A DNA stretch of 64,000 bases from Ferdinandcohnia sp036962705 (GCF_036962705.1 NZ_JBALOQ010000008.1:1-64000), one strand, 5' to 3'. Shown: positions 49,500 to 59,050, counted from the stretch's first letter. Translations and numbers: made by a program. Notes: a model not told the origin generated them from the letters alone.

Positions 49500-49793
49500 T
49501 CTGATGAGGTGGATAGCCCATCTTACACGGTAAAACGGAATATATTTGTATTTGCCCTTGTAAATGGAGTTGAATTTCCCAACACTTGAGTACACAGGGA
49601 GCACAAGCTCATTATTCATTTCAATATATTTCAGATTCAGAGAAGGCTCTCCGTTTTTACTATTAGAAGAAACAGTGCCAATCGCAACAATCTCTAAATC
49701 CATAAAGGCTTTGTAAAAATTATATCGATTCATCGGATTAGTTATGGCTTCTGACAGAATAGAATCAAATGGGTCAATGAATTGTTTTTTCAT
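49500..49793 (-). pseudogene. Truncated SseB-like gene
   Basis: The frame starts at ATG 49793 (MKKQFIDPFDSILSEAITNP) and reads MNRYNFYKAFMDLEIVAIGT, then LPVYSSVGKFNSIYKGKYKY and IPF, typical of an SseB N-terminal domain. After about residue 95 the sequence changes to RWAIHLIRFIWCNGL..., which is the antisense of the duplicated ykuK fragment at 49421-49498. The native C-terminal part of the SseB-like domain is therefore missing. The frame reaches 49416 only by chance. Confidence 0.6.
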
Positions 49794-50014
49794 TTTTTGA
49801 ACATACACGCTCCAATTTAGTTTTATGGTAATATTATACAATTTGATTAATGGTAAAAATAGGTAATAAAGTACTAGGACAAAGGGCGTGTATTCTAATC
49901 GTGGACATCCAATTTTTGTACCAAATCACCATTTAGCACACATTATTCAGATTCCGGTCATAAAATATATAAAAGCAGGTCAATAAAAGACCAGGAAAGT
50001 TGTGATATGAATTT

Positions 50015-50551
50015 ATGAAAAATAATTCAAACAATCACTTCTTATTTAAAAATCTAATGGAAAAACGGATGTCATTTAAGCGGGTTTTTGAACTTATTTT
50101 AGAGTTCATGCGATCTGAGCCTAGTGGGAAATTTAGGCTCATCATTGGTACAGATTCTCAAGTACATCCAAGGCAAACAACCTTTATAACTGGTGTTGTA
50201 ATACTTAATGAAGGAAAAGGTGTGTGGGCGTGTATTCGAAAAGTGGTTGTTCCGAGAAGAATGGAACATTTGCATGAGCGGATTTCCTATGAATTATCAT
50301 TATCGGAGGAAATTGTTTCGTTATTTACCGAGGAAAAGAAAAATCAACTCATCAATATAGTACTTCCACATATATACGATGGAGCTTCATTTACAATGGA
50401 GGGACATATCGATATTGGGGCAGGGAAGAGGAACAAAACACGTGAATTTGTGAAGGAAATGGTAACACGAATGGAAGCTATCGGTGTGGAACCGAAAATA
50501 AAACCAAATGCATTCGTGGCCTCATGCTACGCAAACCGTTACACCAAGTAA
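50015..50551 (+). CDS. YkuK-family (DUF458) RNase H-like protein
   Basis: A 178-residue protein of the YkuK/DUF458 family, predicted RNase H-like fold. Key elements: FRLIIGTDSQVHPRQTTFIT (first Asp of the fold), VVILNEGKGVWACIRKVVVP, ERISYELSLSEEIVSLF, GHIDIGAGKRNKTREFVKEM, and the C-terminal KPNAFVASCYANRYTK. The conserved Asp and Glu residues are in place, but no activity has been shown to my knowledge. ATG 50015 has weak upstream complementarity (GGAAAG), with a possible later start at ATG 50057. A second copy of its last 78 bases lies at 49421. Confidence 0.85.
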   Translation: MKNNSNNHFLFKNLMEKRMSFKRVFELILEFMRSEPSGKFRLIIGTDSQVHPRQTTFITGVVILNEGKGVWACIRKVVVPRRMEHLHERISYELSLSEEIVSLFTEEKKNQLINIVLPHIYDGASFTMEGHIDIGAGKRNKTREFVKEMVTRMEAIGVEPKIKPNAFVASCYANRYTK

Positions 50552-50584
50552 AGCTGTATAGACAAACACGGGGGAAACTGAATC

Positions 50585-50639
50585 GGTGCCTGGCACCAGT
50601 GAATGAGCAATCTTGCACTCTCGATGGAAATCAGGCACC
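50585..50639. repeat. GGTGCCTG inverted repeat
   Basis: GGTGCCTG (50585-50592) and CAGGCACC (50632-50639) flank a 39-base loop between the converging ykuK and ger genes. A related CAGGCACC half-site is at about 62004. It is a familiar type of Bacillaceae intergenic repeat. Confidence 0.6.
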
Positions 50640-50650
50640 TAATTGGGAAA

Positions 50651-51754
50651 TCAAGTATTCTTTTGCGTTTTAAAGAAATTCCGAACAAAGCTTATGAAAA
50701 AAATCAATGGGATGTAGCCGTATATAAATGCAGTGCCACTATACTTCAAAATTTTTCCCATTAACTGGGTGTAATACATATCGATTAGGAAGCTATTGGT
50801 ATACAAATAAATAGCGATCAAAAAGAGTAGGATGTATGTCGGTTTTATTTTAGAAATTGTAAATTTAATGGCCCGGACAGCTGACCAAAGGTAAAGACAA
50901 ATAACTGGCATAATCACTAAGAGCCAAGTAAAGATAAAAATAAACTCAAAGCGTTCCAAAAAAGAGAATTGAATGATCTTGATCATCGTTAAAGTTGGCC
51001 ATGTTAAGTGCTGAATCTTTCCTTGGGTAAAGAACATGAAGGTTACGAGCGTAACAGCCACATAGAAGATTGTTGTATAAAATAAGGCAAAATGACCCCA
51101 TTTGTTCGCCTTCTTCCCGTTCCTTATAAAAGGAAAATAAATAAGTGCTGTTTCAATTCCTAAGAATAACGGTACAGATTCTTTAGCAGAAATATAGTGC
51201 TCTTTTAACCCATATTTGAAAGGGGGTAAAAGGTTTGATACGTCGAAGAATTGTATTAAATAAAAAAAGGAAAGCAGTAAAAAACCAGGTATAACTACTC
51301 CCCAAAAGGCAACTCCAGTAATGACTCGAAATCCTCCTGAGACAAGATAAAAGATTAAGATACAAAGGATCAGAGCGTATTCCCAGCTGGCTATTCCATT
51401 GAATACCCAAACTTGGAGGGCGTCAATGTATGAATATAAAACAGATAAGCCAGCTATAGAAAAATAGCAAGCCAATAATAGATTCAGTGCTCCCCCGAAA
51501 AATTTTCCGAATATATCTTTGTGTATTGATAGAATATCACCCGAAGTAGATGATTTTATCACATATAACATCATGTAAAATATTATATTTGTACTCAAGC
51601 CCACTGCAAGTACAGATAACCAGGCATCATACCCAGCCCCTTGGACGATAGATGTTTGATATTTTAAAGCGGTTATTCCAGTTTGGGAACCATGAATTAA
51701 AAAGAACAAGAAAAAGGGAGAAACTAGTTTATTATCGCTCATTTTATGATTCAT
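50651..51754 (-). CDS. Germinant receptor permease subunit (GerB type)
   Basis: Membrane subunit B of a spore germinant receptor (GerAB/KB type), 367 residues, ten helices. It starts MSDNKLVSPFFLFFLIHGSQ after MNHK and shows QTSIVQGAGYDAWLSVLAVG, typical of the amino-acid permease-like spore germination family (TIGR00912). Gene order on the minus strand is A-C-B. It lies 20 bases after the C gene. It would sense a germinant within the inner spore membrane. Confidence 0.92.
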   Translation of the reverse strand: MNHKMSDNKLVSPFFLFFLIHGSQTGITALKYQTSIVQGAGYDAWLSVLAVGLSTNIIFYMMLYVIKSSTSGDILSIHKDIFGKFFGGALNLLLACYFSIAGLSVLYSYIDALQVWVFNGIASWEYALILCILIFYLVSGGFRVITGVAFWGVVIPGFLLLSFFYLIQFFDVSNLLPPFKYGLKEHYISAKESVPLFLGIETALIYFPFIRNGKKANKWGHFALFYTTIFYVAVTLVTFMFFTQGKIQHLTWPTLTMIKIIQFSFLERFEFIFIFTWLLVIMPVICLYLWSAVRAIKFTISKIKPTYILLFLIAIYLYTNSFLIDMYYTQLMGKILKYSGTAFIYGYIPLIFFISFVRNFFKTQKNT

Positions 51755-51774
51755 AATTGACCATCCTAGTCTAG

Positions 51775-52866
51775 CTAGCCTTGAAGGCCGGAGTGTATTA
51801 TTTCTAAATTCACGTTAATATTTACTGGTATAGAAGGGTAAAGTTCATAAAAAGATTCTTCATTCCAGTCCTTATCCTGAGAACGAACAATGTTTCCAAT
51901 CCCTAGGGGGTCGACCTCTTTTTCTTGAAAGGTTTTTATTAGGTCTTCTACATCCTTTTTTACGTCTTTCGCAATAATCTTCTTTAATGCTTTTAAATCT
52001 TCTGGGTTCTCTAAATTATATCGTTGAGGGCGATGTGTAATCGTCCATATGAGATTCATTGTAAGATTTAGTCGTTCCTCACTTTTTACCCAATCCCACT
52101 TATTTCTACTTCGAAAACCTTGAACGACAAGTGATTCCCTCCGATCTCCTTCCTGAAGGTCAATCTGAAAAAGAGCTTGTGTCCGGTAATCCTCGAGAAC
52201 CGAAAATAGAAAGGTTTGTTCGACATTTAAATGGAGCATGAACTTATCATCTTTGAAAATTCCAACATTATTGATTTGGATTTTTCCGAATTTATCAATC
52301 GTGATCATCGGTACATAAGGATCCATTCCTTGTCCATAAAAATGATTTAAGAAGACGTGGAGATTCATGTATGGAATTAATTGTCCTCTCATATTGTGTA
52401 TGATTTCTTCGGCTAATGTCAGTTCTCCTTGTTTTTTCAAAGCTTTAAGCGTTTCCTCTGCAGAGTGAGTAGAAGCGACAATTTGAATATTTGTTCCGAT
52501 TTTAGGATTCGCAAGAACTCGATCTACGACATCACGAATTCCCGTTTCTGCATAACCTTTTCCTAAAACTAAGACTCTCGTTTTGGCTAATTCAACGGGA
52601 GTACTTGTATGGGTTGCTAGCCTAGGTGTTAATAAAGCAGCTACATCCGCTTCCTCTTGTAAATATTCAATTTTATTGCTAGCCTTACTTTTTGTATATT
52701 CTGGAATAAGGACGGTTCCGATCAAATCTCCCCTATCATTTAAATCAAATCCAAAGACATGAATAATGCTTAACCTATCGACAATTCTCGTTCTTGTACA
52801 GCCAATAAGGGTTACCAAACAAGTAAATAATAGAATAAAAACAATCGCATTTCTCCACTTGTCCAT
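51775..52866 (-). CDS. Germinant receptor lipoprotein subunit (GerC type)
   Basis: Ger(x)C family lipoprotein of 363 residues: signal peptide 1-22 with lipobox LIGC and Cys23. Family motifs are IVDRLSIIHVFGFDLNDRGD and LAKTRVLVLGKGYAETGI, and a C-terminal NVNLEI strand. The ribosome-binding site is weak (GGCTGAGATTGA). It lies between the A and B genes, so all three subunits are encoded. Confidence 0.92.
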   Translation of the reverse strand: MDKWRNAIVFILLFTCLVTLIGCTRTRIVDRLSIIHVFGFDLNDRGDLIGTVLIPEYTKSKASNKIEYLQEEADVAALLTPRLATHTSTPVELAKTRVLVLGKGYAETGIRDVVDRVLANPKIGTNIQIVASTHSAEETLKALKKQGELTLAEEIIHNMRGQLIPYMNLHVFLNHFYGQGMDPYVPMITIDKFGKIQINNVGIFKDDKFMLHLNVEQTFLFSVLEDYRTQALFQIDLQEGDRRESLVVQGFRSRNKWDWVKSEERLNLTMNLIWTITHRPQRYNLENPEDLKALKKIIAKDVKKDVEDLIKTFQEKEVDPLGIGNIVRSQDKDWNEESFYELYPSIPVNINVNLEIIHSGLQG

Positions 52867-52894
52867 ATATCAATCTCAGCCTTTTTTAAAATTT

Positions 52895-54403
52895 TCACTC
52901 TGAATTTAGCCCATCTTCAGGATCTTGATTTGCAGATGGATTATATCTAAAATAACTTAAAAGTCTATAAAATGAGGGGCGTTTTCCATTCCATTCATAG
53001 CTCGGTCTAAAAAATGAATGAATAACACCACCCTTGCGATAGGGATAAAGTGGTACCAAATAAGGAATTCCAAGTGATTTTAAACGCAATAAATGACCAA
53101 TTAGAAATAAAACTCCAACGTAAATCCCTAATCCTCCCCAAATAGCTGCGAGAATGATAAAGGGATATCTCAACAACCGTACAGCATTTGACATTTTATA
53201 AATGGGTGTTGTAAATGAGGATAATGCTGCAAGCGCGACGATAATTAACAAAATATTACTAGTTAGAGCTGCCTGAACTGTTGCTTGTCCAATTACGATT
53301 CCCCCAACAATTCCAAGGGTTTGTCCAATTTTTGTTGGAAGACGTGCACCCGCTTCCCTGAGAAGGTCAATTGTTACTTCTAAAAATAATGCCTCTATAA
53401 ACGGTGGGAAAGGAACATTGGCTCTTGAGAAGATAAGTGGGCCTAGTAAATCCTTCGGGATTACTTCAAAATGGAAGGTTAAAATCGCCACATAAAACGC
53501 AGTGGCAAAGATGGAAAACAACATGCCAAATATCCGAATTAATTTAAAAAAAGAAGCAATCACGCTAGGGAGATAAAAATCCTCGGGAGTTGAAAAAAAT
53601 TCCATCAGTGTGACAGGCCCAATCACGGAATACGGGGATTTATCGCACATTAGGATAATTTTTCCTTTTGAAAGTGATGCAGATGCACGATCGATTCTTT
53701 CTGTCGAAATAAATAATGGGAATGGTGATCGAGAGTGATCAGAAATCATTTCTTCCAGTTCAGTACTATCAAATACCCCATCCACATCAAGATCTAATAC
53801 CCGTTGTTTCGCTGTATTGATATACTGTGGATGTGTAACTCCATCCAGGTATGCAATCACGACAGATGTCTTTGATCTAGTTCCAATTGTCAATTGCTCA
53901 ATAATTAGATCAGTGGTGGCCAAATAATCTCGTAATAAATGAAGATTCGTGTTAAGGTCTTCAATAAAACCAACCTTTGGACCAATGACACTAAATTCAT
54001 TTTCTGTTTCATTTATTTCTCGCTGACCAAGCCTTGAATTTCCAATGTTCAGTAGGGCAATTTCATCCAAATTGTTTTTAAAATAAGCAGCGACTGCACC
54101 TGAGTGTAGCGCATTTTCTAAATCTCGAGCACTCTCCGTAAATTGAATGTTATCAATCGGAATAATGTTCTTTAAATCAGGAAGCTGCTGAACCTCTGTT
54201 AATTTCTCCTTCAATGCGACTAATACGGACTGTTGAAGGATATTCATATCAACCATCGTACTAAAATAGCTGATTTCAAGAAGTTCATTAGACTCAACAG
54301 GGGAAAAGGATGTAAAATCAGCTGACTTTTTTGACTGCTGAAAAACCTCAGGAATCGTTCGTTCCTTCGTTTCATAATGTGACTGCAAAATTTTTCGTTT
54401 CAT
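52895..54403 (-). CDS. Germinant receptor subunit A (GerA/GerK type)
   Basis: GerA-family protein of 502 residues. The cytosolic N-terminal domain (about 35-270) is followed by about five membrane helices: DLLGPLIFSRANVPFPPFIE, LLREAGARLPTKIGQTLGIV and GGIVIGQATVQAALTSNIL are the family hallmarks. GGGGGTGG precedes ATG 54403. It is the first gene of the operon. It shows that the organism forms endospores. The receptor class (A, B or K) cannot be fixed by eye. Confidence 0.93.
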   Translation of the reverse strand: MKRKILQSHYETKERTIPEVFQQSKKSADFTSFSPVESNELLEISYFSTMVDMNILQQSVLVALKEKLTEVQQLPDLKNIIPIDNIQFTESARDLENALHSGAVAAYFKNNLDEIALLNIGNSRLGQREINETENEFSVIGPKVGFIEDLNTNLHLLRDYLATTDLIIEQLTIGTRSKTSVVIAYLDGVTHPQYINTAKQRVLDLDVDGVFDSTELEEMISDHSRSPFPLFISTERIDRASASLSKGKIILMCDKSPYSVIGPVTLMEFFSTPEDFYLPSVIASFFKLIRIFGMLFSIFATAFYVAILTFHFEVIPKDLLGPLIFSRANVPFPPFIEALFLEVTIDLLREAGARLPTKIGQTLGIVGGIVIGQATVQAALTSNILLIIVALAALSSFTTPIYKMSNAVRLLRYPFIILAAIWGGLGIYVGVLFLIGHLLRLKSLGIPYLVPLYPYRKGGVIHSFFRPSYEWNGKRPSFYRLLSYFRYNPSANQDPEDGLNSE

Positions 54404-54601
54404 ACATCCACCCCCATCAACTGCTTAAAAATGGTCATCTTAGTATGAAACTACTCTTATGGAATTATGTACCTATTTTAAAAAAATGGCATATTTCGAA
54501 ATTTGTTGAGTAAAAAGGTTAAGGAGTTAATTATTTTCATCACATTGGGGAAGATTACCATTAGAGTTTGAGTAAGTGGATGGGGGAAATCCTTATACAT
54601 C

Positions 54602-55390
54602 ATGAAAAATTATACGAATGATAATACGGCAAGACGTTACATTGCAAATGTTGGTTTGTTTGGGACCTCGATTATACACTTAAGGAACCCGTATATTGCG
54701 GGCTGGTGGTCAGCTGCTTTTCCGGGCTTCGGTCATTTGATGTTAGGTAAATATCATCGAGGATATTTCCTTGTTATTTGGGAAATTGTTGTAAACATCA
54801 ATGCAAACATAAATCTTGCGATGATCCATTCGTTTCAAGGGAATATCGATCTAGCTAAATATGTATTGGATACAAGGTGGGTACTAATGTATATCCCTTT
54901 ATATATATTTTGCATTTGGGATAGTTACCGGTCAGCAATTGATTTAAATAGAATGTATATATTAGCTGACCATGAAAATCATCGTTTTAACACTTTTATT
55001 ATCGGCGATTTTGGTATGAACTACTTGGATAAAAGAAATCCAGCCTTGGCTATTGTATGGTCGCTATTTATGCCGGGGCTAGGGCACCTCTATAACCATA
55101 AGACGATTTCGTCCATCTTTATCATCATTTGTTGTATTGTATTTTTTTACTTTTCTCATGCACTAGAAGCTGTGTCTCTATTATTTTTAGGTAAAATAGA
55201 CAAGGCAACAGCAGTTTTGGATCCAGAATGGTTTATGTTTTTACCATCTATATTCGGGTTTGCTATATACGACTCCTATATAAATTCAGTTGAAAATAAC
55301 AAGCTATATGAACGAGTACAACGTAAATTTTTAAGGGAAAATTACCAGTCAAGCCAATTTCAAGTTCTTAAGGGACAAAAAGTGAAGTGA
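54602..55390 (+). CDS. Membrane protein with internal duplication
   Basis: A 262-residue membrane protein of two similar halves. Half one has RNPYIAGWWSAAFPGFGHLM (about 28-47), half two has RNPALAIVWSLFMPGLGHLY (about 146-165); both contain NP-(15)-PG-GHL and are followed by a hydrophobic helix pair. The repeat resembles short 'PG-GHLY' membrane modules of Bacillus. It diverges from the ger operon and precedes a second membrane gene by 6 bases. ATG 54602 is preceded by GGGGGAAATCC, a distant site. No named family is assigned. Confidence 0.75.
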   Translation: MKNYTNDNTARRYIANVGLFGTSIIHLRNPYIAGWWSAAFPGFGHLMLGKYHRGYFLVIWEIVVNINANINLAMIHSFQGNIDLAKYVLDTRWVLMYIPLYIFCIWDSYRSAIDLNRMYILADHENHRFNTFIIGDFGMNYLDKRNPALAIVWSLFMPGLGHLYNHKTISSIFIIICCIVFFYFSHALEAVSLLFLGKIDKATAVLDPEWFMFLPSIFGFAIYDSYINSVENNKLYERVQRKFLRENYQSSQFQVLKGQKVK

Positions 55391-55396
55391 TATTGA

Positions 55397-55864
55397 ATGC
55401 AGTTGTTTGCAACATTTGATAGTAATGATTATCTTGAAATAGCAATCGCGGCGATGGAAAAAATGGGGATAAAGAGCGAAAATATTTTTGCGGTTCCCCT
55501 TGATAATCGAACAGATGACATCAGACTATTTGATACATTGCATCGTGCAGACGGAACCACCCTTATTGATCTTGGCGTGGCACTTGCAACGGCATTTTCC
55601 GTTATTGGAGCAGGCCTCGGATTTATACTAGCATGGGGACCGATTTATTGGGGGTTAATTGGTGCTGTCATTGGATTTATCGTAGGATTTGCGATTAGAT
55701 TATTTATAGAACTGGTCTATAAAAAGAAAAAAAGATCACAAAAAGGAAAAAACGCTGAAATCATACTCATCATTGATTGTGAAGAATCACAAGCCGCACA
55801 CGTGGAAAGTATTCTATGGGACCACCTTGCACTAGGGGTTGCAAAAGTAGGAATGAATCCATAA
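55397..55864 (+). CDS. Small membrane protein with Gly-rich helix pair
   Basis: A 155-residue protein. An N-terminal soluble ferredoxin-like part (MQLFATFDSNDYLEIAIAAM ... ENIFAVPLD) is followed by two Gly-rich helices (about 62-78 and 83-105) and a basic loop (KKKKRSQKGK), then a beta-alpha unit (AEIILIIDCEESQAAHVESI). The two soluble parts may pack together. It is co-oriented with and 6 bases after the preceding membrane gene, and likely in one transcript. Function unknown. Confidence 0.75.
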   Translation: MQLFATFDSNDYLEIAIAAMEKMGIKSENIFAVPLDNRTDDIRLFDTLHRADGTTLIDLGVALATAFSVIGAGLGFILAWGPIYWGLIGAVIGFIVGFAIRLFIELVYKKKKRSQKGKNAEIILIIDCEESQAAHVESILWDHLALGVAKVGMNP

Positions 55865-55886
55865 CATTTACTCAATAACAAATAAA

Positions 55887-55914
55887 CCTGTCCTTTGGAA
55901 AACAGGCTTATTTT
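55887..55914 (+). terminator. Probable terminator after the 55397 gene
   Basis: CCTGT / ACAGG stem with a loop of about ten bases, followed by CTTATTTTC. Weak. Confidence 0.5.
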
Positions 55915-56159
55915 CGCTGAAAGGATAATCCCAAGTGTAAAAAGGTGGGCGAAGCCTTTTTTCTATTTTAATAGGAATACAACAAGTCATTGATAAATTT
56001 GTAGAATGTTAATACTTTCTAGGGTTGTAGGAATTCCAAATTTGCAGTTTGTGCATTATACTTGGTTAGTATGTTGTAAAATAGGATAGAAATAGACAAG
56101 GAAATGTGATAACCGACACTTTAATATAGATAGGTAGTTTTAATGAGGAGGAACAGCAA

Positions 56160-57554
56160 TTGGTAGTAACAAAACCAGAAACAATGATAGTTGAAATAAA
56201 AAGTTTAGATGAAAAGGGTTCAGGTAGGGCAACCGCATGGCGTGAGAATGAGCACGGTATTAAAAAGAAGCTTAAGCTTACGATTCCACAAACCCTAATC
56301 GGTGAGCAAGTTCGTGTGACTGTTGACCAACCGGACCGCAAGCGTTGGAGGGCACCAGCTGATGAAATCCTAACATCAAATGAACAAAGACTTGCTCCAC
56401 CTTGTCCACATTTTGAGAAATGTGGTGGTTGTGTATGGCAGCACTGGGACTACAATGGTCAGCTTCAGTACAAAACGGACTATGTGAAACGACAAGTTGA
56501 ATCACAAGGTTTCAATTCAGATCTTGTTCAAGAGACCATCGGAATGGACAAGCCTTGGCATTACCGTAATAAAATGGAATTTACATTCTCACCAGAAGGT
56601 TCACTTGGCTTACATGAACAAGGGAATTTCCGAAAAATTATTTCCCTTGAAACATGTCTGATCGCAGGTGAAAAGATGGTTGAAGGTGCAATGGAGGTAG
56701 CTCAGTGGGCGAAGGACTATCAGCTATCAGGTTATAACAAAGATAAGCATGAAGGACTACTTCGCCATCTCATGGTGAGACAATCGTTTGTTACTGGTGA
56801 AATCATGCTTGCCCTTTTTGCGACTGAAGCACCAGACGGTATTCTTCAAGAAGCAGCCGATGATTTAGTAAAACGCATCGAAGAAAAATTCCCAGAGGTA
56901 AAAAGCTTATTATGGCTGGAAAATACAGACTGGGCCGACCGCACACAGTCCGAAAAAACACATGTATTAGCGGGTCGCGATTTTATTTACGACGAAATGG
57001 ATGGGTATCGTTTCCGCGTTTGGTTTGATACATTCTTCCAAACAAACCCAACCCAAGCTCAAAAATTAGTCGAACTTGCGATTGAAATGGGTGAGCCAAA
57101 GAAAACAGAAAAAATGATCGATCTTTTCTGTGGGGTTGGAACATTTTCTCTACCATTCGCAAGTCGCGTTGAAAAGCTTGCGGGAATTGAAATCGTTGAA
57201 AGCTCAATTGAATCTGCAAAGAGAAATGCAAGTGACAATGGTTTATCAAACACATATTTCTTAGCGAAGGACGCACGAAAAGGAATTGATGAGGTGCTCG
57301 AGAGCTTTGGAAGACCCGAGCTACTCTTACTTGACCCTCCGCGCTCAGGTGCTGGCGGCAAAGTGATGAGAAGAATTGGCCGTTCGCAACCAGAAAGAAT
57401 CGTCTACGTTTCCTGTAATCCAGAAACTTTCGCAACCGATATTAAAGAACTCGAACCATTTGGATATACATTAAAAGTCGTGCAACCAGTGGACCTATTT
57501 CCACACACAGTACACGTTGAAGCTGTGGCACTGCTTGTGAGAGAAGATAAATAA
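56160..57554 (+). CDS. rlmD: RNA (uracil-5-)-methyltransferase, RlmD/RlmCD type
   Basis: SAM-dependent methyltransferase making 5-methyluridine in 23S rRNA. The 464-residue protein has a TRAM-like N-terminus (1-75), iron-sulfur cysteines C82, C88 and C91 (PCPHFEKCGGC) with a fourth in SLETCLIAGE, the SAM-binding DLFCGVGTFSLPFA, the LLLLDPPRSGAGGKVMR block and the catalytic SCNPETFATD. This is the B. subtilis RlmCD (YefA) type. TTG 56160 is the start, with GAGGAGG 8 bases upstream. It is monocistronic. Which uridine(s) are modified cannot be told from sequence. Confidence 0.93.
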   Translation: MVVTKPETMIVEIKSLDEKGSGRATAWRENEHGIKKKLKLTIPQTLIGEQVRVTVDQPDRKRWRAPADEILTSNEQRLAPPCPHFEKCGGCVWQHWDYNGQLQYKTDYVKRQVESQGFNSDLVQETIGMDKPWHYRNKMEFTFSPEGSLGLHEQGNFRKIISLETCLIAGEKMVEGAMEVAQWAKDYQLSGYNKDKHEGLLRHLMVRQSFVTGEIMLALFATEAPDGILQEAADDLVKRIEEKFPEVKSLLWLENTDWADRTQSEKTHVLAGRDFIYDEMDGYRFRVWFDTFFQTNPTQAQKLVELAIEMGEPKKTEKMIDLFCGVGTFSLPFASRVEKLAGIEIVESSIESAKRNASDNGLSNTYFLAKDARKGIDEVLESFGRPELLLLDPPRSGAGGKVMRRIGRSQPERIVYVSCNPETFATDIKELEPFGYTLKVVQPVDLFPHTVHVEAVALLVREDK

Positions 57555-57601
57555 ATACTTTCTCCTAGTAGGTAAAATGTTACTTACTAGGGGAATTTTT
57601 T

Positions 57602-57727
57602 GAAACTGGTGCTGTTCACCCAGAAAAAATGAAGACACATACCTTCCATTTTACAGAAATTTCTAGGGCGTTTGAGTTCTTAAAAAACAACCAGGCAGAA
57701 GTATGTAAGATCGTATTGAAATTCTAG
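57602..57727 (+). pseudogene. C-terminal remnant of a zinc-type alcohol dehydrogenase
   Basis: An open stretch ETGAVHPEKMKTHTFHFTEI and SRAFEFLKNNQAEVCKIVLK F ends at TAG 57725. The 'THTF-F-EI--AFEF' pattern is the C-terminus of zinc-dependent medium-chain dehydrogenases. The rest of the gene is absent, so only a scar is left. It is followed by an intact terminator at 57741, presumably that gene's own. Confidence 0.6.
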
Positions 57728-57740
57728 TTAAAACACTTGT

Positions 57741-57770
57741 AAAAGAAGACCATTTTAGGTCTTCTTTTTT
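57741..57770 (+). terminator. Terminator after the dehydrogenase remnant
   Basis: AAAAGAAGACC / GGTCTTCTTTT stem followed by TT. Confidence 0.85.
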
Positions 57771-57900
57771 GTGCTTAAGAGTGCAAAAGTTACGATAAAT
57801 GTTTGGCACCTTTTTAGTTTGAACCGCATTCCCCCTAATAAATTATTAAAAAATAATAAATACTACAAGTATTACCATGAATCAACCATCGGAGGTTACT

Positions 57901-58869
57901 ATGGCAAAAAAACAGGGGTTATTAAAGAATGGAAACAAATCGTCATTGATTGCTGCAATTGTAAACACGATTATTGCGATTATTAAAGGAGTTGCATATT
58001 TTTTCACGGGGAATGTCGCAATGTTTGCCGAAACAATGCATTCTTTAGGGGATGCAGCCAATCAATTTTTCGTTTTTATCGGAAGCGCATTAAGTAAAAA
58101 AATGCCGAATGAAAAATATCCGAACGGTTTTGGCCGACTTGTAAATTTAGTCCTACTCGGAGCTGTAATCATCGTGGGAATCATGAGTTACGAAGCAATC
58201 AAAGAAGGGTATCATCACATTAAAAATCCAACCGCATCAGCAGGTATTGCAATTAACCTATCTGTATTGGGAATAGCCGTGATATTGGAGGCATTCGTTC
58301 TTTATAAAGCGATGAAGGAAGTCCTTCGAGAAGCAGGTATAGATGCAAAGGGATTTTCGATTGTAGGTAAAAGCTTTGGAGGTCTGAAAAAAGCAACACC
58401 TGCAACAGAGCTTGTTTTCATGGAGGATTTTGTGGCAACTCTTGGGGGAATCATAGCTATAATTGGTATTTTACTGTCCTACTATGTAGGCTGGCATGCT
58501 GCAGAAGGAATTGCTTCAATTATTATTGGTCTGATGATGTTTTACGTTGTAGGTAGAGTGTTTTTGGATAATGCCAAAGGGGTACTCGGTGAAACGGATG
58601 AAGAATTAGAAAATAAAATTGCAGAGTTTATTTTTACAAATCCAGAAATAAAAGATATACACGCATTGTTTGCGATGAAAGAAGGGGAGGACTTCCACAT
58701 CGAAATGAAGCTAGAAATTGACTCAAATATAACTGTAAAAGAAGCATTTAATATAAAAGATCGAATTGAAGAAAAGATCCAAGGAATAAAAGGGGTGACC
58801 GATGTCATCATTGAATTCGTGGAGGATGACGGAGTGATGACATGGACGCAAGGACTTGCCACTCAGTAA
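57901..58869 (+). CDS. Cation diffusion facilitator transporter (ZnT9-like branch)
   Basis: A 322-residue CDF protein with six helices and a C-terminal cytosolic domain. Helix-2 motif is AETMHSLGDAANQFFVFIGS and is followed by PNEKYPNGFGRLVNL; these replace the usual 'HxxxD ... HPYGHGR' with HSLGDAAN, as in the SLC30A9-like branch. Helix 5 has the zinc-site HAAEGIASII. The tail (HIEMKLEIDSNITVKEAFNI and KDRIEEKI) is the ZT-dimer domain. ATG 57901 is chosen, with GGAGG 5-6 bases upstream, over ATG 57877 which would include that site. It probably exports Zn2+ or another divalent metal; specificity is not readable. Confidence 0.85.
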   Translation: MAKKQGLLKNGNKSSLIAAIVNTIIAIIKGVAYFFTGNVAMFAETMHSLGDAANQFFVFIGSALSKKMPNEKYPNGFGRLVNLVLLGAVIIVGIMSYEAIKEGYHHIKNPTASAGIAINLSVLGIAVILEAFVLYKAMKEVLREAGIDAKGFSIVGKSFGGLKKATPATELVFMEDFVATLGGIIAIIGILLSYYVGWHAAEGIASIIIGLMMFYVVGRVFLDNAKGVLGETDEELENKIAEFIFTNPEIKDIHALFAMKEGEDFHIEMKLEIDSNITVKEAFNIKDRIEEKIQGIKGVTDVIIEFVEDDGVMTWTQGLATQ

Positions 58870-59050
58870 GAGTGATATTGTGCTTGTCATCAAAGGGCTT
58901 AAGCCCCCGGCGACAGGTACATTTTTGGTGAAATGGTTTATAAAATGGCACCCTTTTGTTAAAAGCTTGCCCACCAATAAGCATTTTCCTCAAATGGCTA
59001 GAAAGGTAGAGAAAAGTGGTCGAATTTCGAGTTGAAATGGAATGGGGAAT

